Source: a virus. Taken from it: DNA of 22,381 nt. Within the stretch, counting starts at the first letter, position 1. Each line of letters opens with the position of its first letter. The notes below the pieces were generated by a model. It searched no databases and was not told where the DNA came from. It was given only the letters and a program-made list of their open reading frames with translations. Location of the stretch: positions 1 through 22,381 of IMG/VR virus record IMGVR_UViG_3300025096_000149. The stretch is one strand, 5' to 3'. A program made the position numbers and the translations under genes. Of the stretch, positions 19,501-22,381 are shown piece by piece.

Positions 19501-19639
19501 GATCAATAGGACCACTTTCATATTCTTGAGATACGTAATATTGCTCCAGAAAATCCGTTAATAGAGGGAAGTCCTCTCTAACGTACTGTGGAAGTTGACT
19601 AGAAACAATTTCCTGAAACTTTACTCTATCTACGGTCAT
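7523..19639 (-). CDS. Giant modular virion structural protein (4038 aa), in the gp7 position
   Basis: One uninterrupted ORF of 4038 codons, roughly 440 kDa. It sits between gp6 and gp8/gp9-like, where T4 has gp7 (1032 aa), so a baseplate-wedge role is inferred from position; I cannot demonstrate homology to gp7. The N-terminal 250 residues look like a conserved head domain (VKFQEIVSSQLPQYVREDFP, then NLNVLFLQQFFNKLK, FYSSKGTDQSYEILFRALYG and DVEIIKPSQFLL), familiar from large cyanophage structural proteins. The body is beta-type modules: GGxGYxxxP elements, HGxxTGDxVxY modules, ID(N/E)E...RG modules and a YHYH domain near residues 1291-1395. Later familiar motifs are GYNSEDYGYPLFEVVALD (about 12600-12700) and NNEYYQNFSYSLKSRVPLDT (about 12120-12190). 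The C-terminus (NEIIWGEFSWGKIQF, then IQREKPLKN) also looks like a conserved end. I see no signal peptide, transmembrane segment or catalytic motif. ATG 19639 lacks a clear Shine-Dalgarno; a palindrome lies 21 nt upstream. Confidence 0.85.
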   Translation of the reverse strand: MTVDRVKFQEIVSSQLPQYVREDFPLLTDFLEQYYVSQEYESGPIDLLNNIDQYVKVENLANLITDTELTEDVDYTQDDIKVESTLGFSETNGIVKIDNEIIFYATKTDTVFENCSRGFSGITTYITTGAPELCTFSSTRVGSHTDGTKVHNLNVLFLQQFFNKLKYQVTPGFSNRTFFSGVNKQNFIYNVDSFYSSKGTDQSYEILFRALYGEDVEIIKPSQFLLTPSNADYKVSKDFVVEKLQGDPLDLQNLTIYQRETNARGSVTNVQQIPYDRYQFYQISIDTGYDRDSDVEGSIYGKFKPNPLTKILENVAIGATIINVDSTIDFPENGRIAVVNQNDEEVSIAYSGKTANQFFNVVGIDVPLENRIDAKLDNYSYAYVGSNTEKEIKVRFTNTLKDFIGNDPTAYFRLNDTIQIKSLGYEAPGKKNNNYILNVKTKFKIAKTEVVDPNAFVYKFNVYDDTFFKEGYFVRYENEDSTVSILGQITRTIDNITVNVTFNTPIPLTGQFYLENQLLKGSSTRQPYINNFVANVQNTYAKFGGDTLIASNSIPRYYNLETNPYDRKITFSANLSSTQNLPLPTNPTTLPDHGFYTGDAVWFQSEGNGFQDIASGAYFVYRVDQSDIKLARSKADLSRGTYFTFNGSVVNASISYLEFYGKNIKPQGLYRKILEPVSRKGTILTESGYTGIFVNGLELLNYKSFNSVYYGDIVNFTVTNGGSGYDVISPPILYIKDEVGVGATGFCNVVGQLERLEVIDSGMGYYEAPTITITGGNGFGAAAEPRMISVKLENSFIADFPSDVRLTTNEIVFSTDHRFQDGESVIYEPRTTKTITGLTNNTEYFVFVTGQNSMTLHESRADGFAGINTVNITNYGNGVQYFVATELKQVVSSVVVTNPGFGYENKERNIPSIGVNTASNYVQIPDHGYNGQDVVKYIKPTDSSDSIKGLNERDSYFVKYINKDEFGLTRIGTGSIDRNFYYSNNICIDFVNAGRGSFNYPPIVVDVQGAAATFDKTFVEDFQELFIIESPVEENIATPVSVLAWTGPDGGEAEITSNGTMSDEYYVLVREEANWLISDDPFIGNILLYEAKLQPIFRGSIETINLTDGGVGYGASTIIDFSRQPEVVFDAGEKARLTPIINNGQITEIVVNSPGRGYNSPPNLEILSDTGNFAVLVPIINDVGGINEVIVSKGGVGYETGKTTVAVSAAGQSARIQANIRAWSVNLFEKNFSNLGDSDTVVQENINNKSLQYSALYAPRPLRKELFTLNGFNEDNVNFGISDLILNSGGEEEENQFHSPILGWAYDGNPIYGPYGFGNFDGSGGIRRMQSGYKLKTTGINRPSYNAFENGFFVDDFIFAADGDLDVSNGRFCVTPDFPNGVYAYFCTVSDNLDSQGPFNKYRRPVFPYVIGNQYHSLPEAFNFRASSNQIDYDITSDSWFRNTKFYFTNGGNSQYDYIYNSDLVRNQSVDITATSIGSVDKVEIIDAGTDYAINDRVEFNSTDTGGRNITYRVSELKGKEVNNISLASTSIPNVEFGGNLNLNGFIGFTSAPHNFLPGDIINIDALSEFYKNFTGAYFIGVSSERWYLSVGVGTDTQTGIQTHVYLTGSLEPNFIRVNDILRCEQEHMKVLNIDPPSGRIRVLRGVNNTLAVTHVAGTLLRDDPRKINFTSLGITTQRSLVTNRQYYFQPNESVGIGTSTTSGITTLTFSNPGIGVTQVRIDPQQILIPDHKLPLNTPMTYYPNGGTSLQVWSGIDNTPEFTLTQSRNVFAIPFSKDVIGIATQRVGVNSVGQYVGINSEAGALLYFVDKVGLGSYHSFNTNIKEVLSGRVSENIVTVATGVTHGLKRSDVVTVDVDPTTTKTISVKYNDYNRRIVFDPDIIPQTGVNTITNTFNVPYNKYITGDKIIYSADVVSEGLIDEMMYYVYAFDRSTVKLVLDAAELQSENPKFINVGSAKTATLSRINPSVHIQKNQKIKFDLSDSSLSFTEKGIDYAAFDMNIYSDFQKVNQFWTTKSTSKFEVTKSGTVGVTPNASVNIDVTDSIPPSLYYGFVPDNFDIIPPVKLRIFEDTTVLEHNSLNVFNNKFDGRFSLIGVTPETFNYNIPFDDDDIVYYDQTTANILYTTSSQRAVGPINKLTSSDNGTGYKSLPGYVKVNSKKGTGALLKPTSTSIGGILQTRLNNIGFGYPSDNTLNIVANLPQILEIEALGSFESIGISSGGVNYSQAPDLIVLDGVTDKQIFDVELFYELGDSDVFIVENTHSLSNISPKIIPINNTNGFSISSVTYNEVSKIVRLGFSKQFSDPPEWPFKIGETVLVENVAIGFGTDGSGYNSEDYGYPLFEVVALDSQLGGSGAYIEYSLEKYIAAGKSPGKVTSQVVGSVTPKTYFPIFDSEIKIKPFFTGEKVVNVDRTGSVERFDDVGGYLFITSEDDFEVGSILRSETSGTQGIIKSAIDYDSTIALGVGATFVYGWQSNSGMLNDNLQVIPNNEYYQNFSYSLKSRVPLDTWNDPVSALNHTAGFEKFADLVVDNNAALIVTPIETEISTVIDIVGEESLYCYPDFDGATETTINISGNKIISDEIIFENKILLDYFESRGNRVLRIDDFSGNFNSNPRDTEYSIVDFFDDKYAWNKIFTLVTDTELRNRKQFSIVSMVQDGTNGYMSQYATIDNGIPLGYFGYIGAGTSQWGLTFFPTLPTYNNYQISYQTFSGSTIIAGIGSTSIGNIVSIAATTTDIPVGTATTVVTFPTSVRSAKVLAQFEDTNQRYFFNELNLLQNGTKVESLHYGDIDNNQGLAGISGFGTYHTYIDGSNVIVEFVPNVGTALTADCSIVEIAGGGTGVGTESLIVSNLSSYDTTIAASVSPTANLVANYDNPFACEYFIVQVTDTTNNEYEMFEVAVLDSVSNENFVKYGDIVTNVGLGTVGITKTGSTTNLVYTPIASIDVNVRAFGISMKNYDNVVGPSSITIDNNVLFSEFGNYTGTALDTKRNFNMFHDNLPIFQRAFLGNSDTEVDLTDNYLKLPNHYFVTGEKLKYSYENSQLSSANAIGIGTTVIAGVSTDKLPSTVYAVKLNDVNVGLAASATDALVVPPTLIDLTNLGIGTFHKVTCTSQNARALIAIDNMIQAPVTETQNNTTLQQNVVFDVDFSVAGISSFKANDIIKIDEELMIIQDIGVGSTNSLRVLRAQMGTGVATHVSGSSVELMGGNYNIVDNTVHFVEAPYGKTPMSTTTGAPDQRDWVGITTYSSFQGRTFMRSGIEDSDQDTYETNYTFDNIQLQFNGQSKYFTILQNGANVLGFSTQQAIVLNSNILQEPQGAQSTLGDFRLEERAGITSITYLGDSVSSEDDPNKATIPRGGNIISVGSTPGLGYQPLIGAGASVFVSIAGTINSVAIGNSGSGYRVGVQTVNVGYAVSTVGVATVVNIGTATVENGHVVAITTSYIGANLNPNSPPVIVIDEPIPYAGIPLVYSDGTSGVGTGARADIVVGQGSSVISFNIVSTGFGYREGEILRASIGGTTGIQTDPGIPFNEFQLTVTDVYRDNFNGFTVGELDVFDQLDDQFDGVQKKFNLTITGKRFAIEVADGSQINLAQCLIVTINDILQVPNQAYKFNGGAVIEFSEPPRNGDKSKIIFYKGTPDVDVVLVDTWETIKIGDTLQLKNDGKKGQSFGFYQEPRIVTGITTLDTVRTFPYDGPGVTTNKSLVRPLSWCKQQNDIVINGQFITKDRVEYEPFIQPASYLISYVGTSSQFAYTDTARPFFNSTNETNLLDYQDKITIIDQKTIVGATATTGIGSSSVTSITADLVGSGYSTFTPTVSISTPDDPNGIRALVTANVSGSGVTSYTITNAGTGYTQAPLVQVEVPNVRLENVGVNSYFGDQGQIVGYAQSTGGLGTLELYIPEDSYMRDPMIVGTAVTVSGLKKGDWFTVNLSNSKTVNNFDGIYQVAEAFTVIKYSPSVGVGTTALRRIEVNNVAFGATGYGGVYNNEIIWGEFSWGKIQFLNRIAKGALEFTPNSYTGITTSPLIQREKPLKNNNYVV
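8045..9475 (-). repeat. GGxGYxxxP beta-repeat cluster C (four copies)
   Basis: Four degenerate copies in the C-terminal third of the giant protein: IGNSGSGYRVGVQTVNVG (about 9415-9475), NIVSTGFGYREGEILRASIG (9085-9160), DLVGSGYSTFTPTVSI (8180-8250) and ITNAGTGYTQAPLVQVEVP (8045-8115). The common pattern is a beta strand, then (N/D/S)xGxGY, then a second strand often begun by AP or TP. The copies are protein-level repeats, too diverged to recombine as DNA repeats. Confidence 0.65.
12600..13235 (-). repeat. GGxGYxxxP beta-repeat cluster B plus GYNSxxY motif
   Basis: Three copies in a row: TSSDNGTGYKSLPGYVKV (about 13165-13235), RLNNIGFGYPSDNTLNIV (13045-13110) and ISSGGVNYSQAPDLIVLDG (12935-13010). 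They are followed by VLVENVAIGFGTDGSGYNSE near 12650, a related but distinct conserved motif. All lie in the middle of the giant protein. Confidence 0.6.
15455..15765 (-). other. YHYH-type domain inside the giant protein (YHYH replaced by YAYF)
   Basis: Residues about 1291-1395 contain GWAYDGNPIYGPYGF, then SGYKL, then NGRFCVTPDFPNGVYAYF and FPYVIG. This is the ordered signature of the YHYH family (GxALDGxPIYGPYG ... NGxxxxTPxxPxGxYHYH). The tetrapeptide that names the family is YAYF here, so both histidines are missing. YHYH domains occur as separate secreted bacterial proteins and inside large cyanophage structural proteins; their biochemical role is not established to my knowledge. Loss of the histidines argues against a metal-binding role for this copy and for use as a structural module. 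Confidence 0.75.
16020..17490 (-). repeat. GGxGYxxxP beta-repeat cluster A (seven copies)
   Basis: Seven copies within about 490 residues: VTNGGSGYDVISPPILYIKD (17430-17490), VIDSGMGYYEAPTITITGG (17310-17380), VTNPGFGYENKERNIPSIG (16900-16970), VNAGRGSFNYPPIVVDV (16620-16680), LTDGGVGYGASTIIDF (16270-16340), VVNSPGRGYNSPPNLEIL (16140-16205) and VSKGGVGYETGKTTVAV (16020-16090). A further weak copy, IIDAGTDYAINDRVEF, lies near 15140-15200. The last three standard copies are spaced about 130 nt apart, a period of about 43 residues. The same element appears once in gp8. Confidence 0.7.
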
Positions 19640-19660
19640 TTTATATTAGTAGGATGATCT

Positions 19661-19680
19661 GTCAGTAGATATCTACTGAC
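19661..19680. repeat. Perfect 20-bp palindrome over the gp6 stop codon
   Basis: GTCAGTAGATATCTACTGAC reads identically on both strands. In the mRNA it can fold as an 8-bp stem with an ATAT loop; the gp6 stop (TAG, complement of 19673-19675) is in the left arm. The giant ATG is 21 nt downstream. No U-run follows, so it is not a standard intrinsic terminator. A processing site, a translation-coupling element or a protein-binding site are possible. Confidence 0.7.
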
Positions 19681-21658
19681 TGTACTTAGAAATTCCAACA
19701 TCGACAGTTGTAATGGGAACACCCCTTACTAGACGGTTTGAACCGTAACTTGAAGAGACTATGTAGTTAGTTCCTGAGATGTCATTTCCTGAAGAAATGT
19801 TGTCTGCGATAACATTAACTGTTGTATTATTTACATCCAATTGTAGATAGAGATCTTGGAGACCAATCACATCATTTGAGTATGGCTGAGCCGATACTTC
19901 TATCAGTGGTGAGTCTCTATTAACGATGGTTGAGATAATATTTATTGGATTCAGTTTAATTTCACCCTTCATATAATCAATGGTACCAACATTTTGTTTT
20001 ACAATAATAGGTTCGGAGGGTGAATTCAGTTTAAAGAAGAACAATGTACCTTTCCTGAGGGTACAATCAGGTTTATCACCCAAATAAACGGTACCACTAA
20101 TACCACTTACAGTAAATCCACTAGTTCTAATGTTATAACCCAACAAATTACCAGAGAAAACCGCAGAGTGCCCATGGTTTTTGATGTAAAAACGGTTACC
20201 ATAACACAGCTCATACTCTGCAAACTGGTTGAGTCTGGCAACCATATCTCGCCTAACGTCAATATTTGTAATATTGGATGTCACCGAATCACTACTTTGA
20301 TCAATAATTTTCTGGAACTGAGAATACTTAAACCTAGCACCAAATTGATTTAAGTCAGAAGAATTTGAATAATTTGCAACATTCTGTGTAACAATATTTT
20401 GAACAGAAGAAGGGGAAGATGCTAAATTACTATTATAATAAACATCACAATCAGCTTCAACATAAAGATACTTCAGATCGATGATTTCAGGTCTAATACC
20501 GGCAACTGAGTAGTTTTTGATCTGGAATTGAAGGTTTTGTTTGATGGCACTTGACAAGTATACGCCATTATAAGGCTTAATACTAATATAAACCTTTCCA
20601 TACTGAGGAGGACTTAAGTCTTCGCCACCAAATGCCGATACAGATTCGGCTTCTGGGTAGATTTTAGGAATTAAACCCTCATAATCGACCGCTGTGACTG
20701 CCCGATTTTGCGATGCGTAGATCTGTGGAGCGTATTTTTTAACTGATGCAATACTCTCAATGGGTTTTCCGCCTCTTGATTGCACATCAGTACTCACAAC
20801 CGACACACCTTGACTAATGGAATTGCCATTATTGCCGGCCATGTTACCAATAAAGGTAAAATTAGTGATATTATTGGCCACACTACCCGATGTAGTGATG
20901 TAACTGGCCTCAATATAGTTGTTATTTTCTAATTTTACGCCAAAAATGTCGTCTCCGAACAAAAGTTCGTACCTTTCTTGACCAATTTCTTGAATAAAGT
21001 AAGATCTAGTCGAAGCTGTAACGTCAAAAAGACTATTAAAGAGGTCAAATTTTCTTGAAACCGTCGAATCCTTAGTATCTCTGACTATAACAGACAATAA
21101 ATCAGTATCAATACCAGAATTTGGTAGTATAAACTTCTGCTTTGGGTTTCCTGCATCTACAGTATAAGTTTGTGTGATGTAAGTTCCTTCATATACCTCG
21201 ATATTGGAGAATCTTGCCTGTCCAAACGAGTTTACAGGGACTGTAATATCATTAGGGATAGAGAATATGAAGTTTTGATTCTTATTAACACCTGTAGATC
21301 TGGAGGTAAGTACTGCTCCAGCCTTAAGAGTGACTGTAACTGCGGTGGTGTTACTTACATCTACACTAAAAGATATATTAGCACGTGCTGCTTTACGTGA
21401 TCTCGGAACATATCCTATATTGCGTGCTAGAGAGACTACATTCTCCCTTAACGTGGCACTATCTATGAATACCTCATTAGTTACCATATTGGCATTATAT
21501 GAGGTTATATAAGTATTATACGCTAAAGCATCGATTATTGTACTTAGATTAGATCCCTCAAAATCGTAGTCAGTAAAATTTGAGTTGGTACGAAGATAAT
21601 CCTTGATGGATTCCTTGATCCCATTAAAATCTAAGTTACTAAAGTTAACTAATGGCAT
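19673..21658 (-). CDS. 6: Baseplate wedge protein gp6
   Basis: 661 residues, against 660 for T4 gp6. gp6 is a baseplate J-like protein that forms the dimeric ring core of the wedges with gp25 and gp53. The N-terminus carries the family signature: YDFEGSNLSTIIDALAYNTY (31-50), then NEVFIDSATLRENVVSLA (61-78) and GYVPRSRKAARA (82-93), matching the T4 pattern FDFEGSN...LAYNTY...LGYTPRS. The middle portion YEGLIPKIYPEAESVSAFGG near residue 325 is typical of the J-like core. ATG 21658 follows the gp25 TAA with no gap (TAAATG), with AGGT just upstream, which indicates translational coupling to gp25. The C-terminus ends inside a 20-bp palindrome. Confidence 0.95.
   Translation of the reverse strand: MPLVNFSNLDFNGIKESIKDYLRTNSNFTDYDFEGSNLSTIIDALAYNTYITSYNANMVTNEVFIDSATLRENVVSLARNIGYVPRSRKAARANISFSVDVSNTTAVTVTLKAGAVLTSRSTGVNKNQNFIFSIPNDITVPVNSFGQARFSNIEVYEGTYITQTYTVDAGNPKQKFILPNSGIDTDLLSVIVRDTKDSTVSRKFDLFNSLFDVTASTRSYFIQEIGQERYELLFGDDIFGVKLENNNYIEASYITTSGSVANNITNFTFIGNMAGNNGNSISQGVSVVSTDVQSRGGKPIESIASVKKYAPQIYASQNRAVTAVDYEGLIPKIYPEAESVSAFGGEDLSPPQYGKVYISIKPYNGVYLSSAIKQNLQFQIKNYSVAGIRPEIIDLKYLYVEADCDVYYNSNLASSPSSVQNIVTQNVANYSNSSDLNQFGARFKYSQFQKIIDQSSDSVTSNITNIDVRRDMVARLNQFAEYELCYGNRFYIKNHGHSAVFSGNLLGYNIRTSGFTVSGISGTVYLGDKPDCTLRKGTLFFFKLNSPSEPIIVKQNVGTIDYMKGEIKLNPINIISTIVNRDSPLIEVSAQPYSNDVIGLQDLYLQLDVNNTTVNVIADNISSGNDISGTNYIVSSSYGSNRLVRGVPITTVDVGISKYSQ
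19939..19946 (-). promoter_or_regulatory. Possible intragenic late promoter box in gp6
   Basis: AATAAATA on the minus strand inside the 3' part of gp6, about 300 nt upstream of the giant gene. The three genes behind the canonical gp25 box span more than 14 kb, so an internal promoter for the giant gene would make sense. A chance occurrence in AT-rich coding DNA is equally possible. Confidence 0.25.
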
Positions 21659-22060
21659 TTACCTAGTGGGCTGTAATGCAAATGATAATTGTTGTGATAA
21701 TACATCAATACCAATAATGTCGTAGGTAATGACACAACTAAACTCATTACGGTCAAAGTTTGGAGTAACTTTAACAGAATTAAGACTCACTCTAGGCTCA
21801 AAGTTATCAATAGTATTCTCAATTTCTGTTTGAATAGAACTAGCGGTAATACGATCTAGATTCTCAAACAATAATCCTGAGACATTACTTCCAATATTGG
21901 GTCGGAAAGGTTTCTCACCAGGTAAAGTAAATACGAGATTACGAATTGCACGTGCAATAGCATTCTCATTTCTCGTTACAATCACATCACTATTGATGGG
22001 ATTGACCTGAAACGACGCACTAACGTCTAAAAAACCTTTACTAACCCTTTGAACAGGCAC
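21659..22060 (-). CDS. 25: Baseplate wedge protein gp25
   Basis: 133 residues, against 132 for T4 gp25. This small core wedge protein binds gp6 and links the baseplate to the sheath start. GEKPFRPNIGSNVSGLLFEN (48-67) is the central family motif, and FEPRVSLNSVKV (87-98) holds the conserved EPR triplet (E88-P89-R90). The start is GTG at 22060: it gives MPVQRVSKGFLDVSASF, the expected N-terminus, and no in-frame ATG lies nearby. There is no obvious Shine-Dalgarno; the TATAAATA late box lies 26 nt upstream, giving a leader of about 15 nt. gp6 follows immediately. Confidence 0.93.
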   Translation of the reverse strand: MPVQRVSKGFLDVSASFQVNPINSDVIVTRNENAIARAIRNLVFTLPGEKPFRPNIGSNVSGLLFENLDRITASSIQTEIENTIDNFEPRVSLNSVKVTPNFDRNEFSCVITYDIIGIDVLSQQLSFALQPTR

Positions 22061-22085
22061 TTAATAATATACAACAATTCTCAGT

Positions 22086-22093
22086 TATTTATA
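22086..22093 (-). promoter_or_regulatory. Canonical T4 late promoter box TATAAATA upstream of gp25
   Basis: An exact TATAAATA on the minus strand in the 48-nt gap between the 51-aa ORF and gp25, preceded by C (CTATAAATA). It is the only exact consensus box I found, and it heads the gp25-gp6-giant unit. A 6-bp inverted repeat (TCAGTT 22081-22086 / AACTGA 22100-22105) flanks it. Confidence 0.75.
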
Positions 22094-22108
22094 GTGATAA
22101 ACTGACAA

Positions 22109-22264
22109 TTATTCAGTTAACATCTCACTAACATCCTCATTCTCCCAGAAGTCCTTATAATCTGCCTCACTTGCTTCATAAAATCCATCTTCACGAACGT
22201 TCTTACGGTTCTTAGGTGTCTTCTGATCGTTTGTAATCTCTCTTAGGAAGTTTTTATTATCCAT
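22109..22264 (-). CDS. Small acidic protein of unknown function (51 aa)
   Basis: ATG 22264 to TAA 22109. The sequence starts MDNKNFLREITNDQKTPKNR and ends SEADYKDFWENEDVSEMLTE; the N-terminal half is basic (KTPKNRKNVRE) and the C-terminal half strongly acidic with aromatic residues. Codons are A/T-ending, like its neighbours. A late box (AATAAATA) lies 14 nt upstream and an in-frame TAG just before it, so the ATG is the only plausible start. No clear Shine-Dalgarno is present. I do not recognise a family. The placement between late genes suggests a minor virion or assembly protein, but this is inference. Confidence 0.6.
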   Translation of the reverse strand: MDNKNFLREITNDQKTPKNRKNVREDGFYEASEADYKDFWENEDVSEMLTE

Positions 22265-22277
22265 ATCATTTTTTGAC

Positions 22278-22285
22278 TATTTATT
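22278..22285 (-). promoter_or_regulatory. T4-type late promoter box AATAAATA upstream of the 51-aa ORF
   Basis: AATAAATA on the minus strand, 14 nt before ATG 22264. The leader would be only a few nucleotides if the box works at -10, which fits the lack of a ribosome binding site but is shorter than at the other late boxes here. Confidence 0.45.
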
Positions 22286-22313
22286 TAAAGGATTCCATCC
22301 TAAGAGTGATCTA

Positions 22314-22381
22314 TCAATCAGATTCTCCTTGTCTTGGTTTATATGGATTACCAGTTGGTTTGTGTGCTGCTGCTCTCCTAT
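22314..22381 (-). CDS. C-terminal end of an upstream gene (5' part beyond window)
   Basis: A frame entering from the right edge reads RRAAAHKPTGNPYKPRQGES plus a final Asp, then TGA (complement of 22314-22316). About nine in ten of its codons end in A or T, as in the confirmed genes. A second open frame over the same DNA reads on to TAG at 22277-22279 and ends DRSLLGWNPLNK; its codon ends are less phage-like at first but become so after 22315. I prefer the first frame. The gene is not identified. Confidence 0.4.
   Translation of the reverse strand, partial: RRAAAHKPTGNPYKPRQGESD

Noticed and set aside
1-22381. CRISPR array, tRNA, insertion sequence, integrase/attachment site or host metabolic gene
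   Set aside because: I saw no regularly spaced direct repeats, cloverleaf-like sequences, transposase or integrase motifs, or metabolic gene signatures; coding by structural genes is nearly continuous.

Overview
The window is a stretch of the virion-structure (late) region of a marine T4-like myovirus, most likely a cyanophage, with a Pelagibacter phage as the main alternative. This rests on recognisable T4-type baseplate proteins (gp25, gp6, gp8 and a gp9-type N-terminus), a very large DUF4815-type tail protein, T4-style late promoter boxes (NATAAATA), AT-rich DNA with A/T-ending codons, and near-continuous coding on one strand. No host gene, tRNA, CRISPR array or insertion sequence was seen. 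All convincing genes lie on the minus strand, so the order of transcription is right to left.

Layout, right to left. 22314-22381: the last 22 or so codons of an upstream gene. 22109-22264: a 51-residue acidic ORF of unknown function. 21659-22060: gp25 (GTG start) behind a canonical TATAAATA late box. 19673-21658: gp6, whose ATG follows the gp25 stop directly. 7523-19639: a single intact ORF of 4038 codons, the main feature of the window. 6516-7490: a small fibre-like protein with a gp9-type N-terminus. 4931-6490: gp8. 1-4925: the first 1641 codons of a DUF4815-type tail protein that continues past the left edge.

How the genes fit together. In T4, gp25, gp6, gp7 and gp8 build the baseplate wedge, and gp9 and gp10 attach fibres and pins; the T4 order is 6-7-8-9-10. 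Here the order is 25-6-giant-9like-8-DUF4815. The giant gene sits where gp7 would be, but it is about four times the length of T4 gp7. It is built from degenerate beta-type modules in at least three repeat families, plus a YHYH-type domain. I infer a wedge or peripheral baseplate scaffold.

Late boxes divide the region into probable units: the 51-aa ORF; gp25-gp6-giant; gp9-like; and gp8-DUF4815. A perfect 20-bp palindrome spans the gp6 stop, just upstream of the giant gene. No gene-free stretch exceeds 50 bases except around the 51-aa ORF, and none approaches 300 bases.
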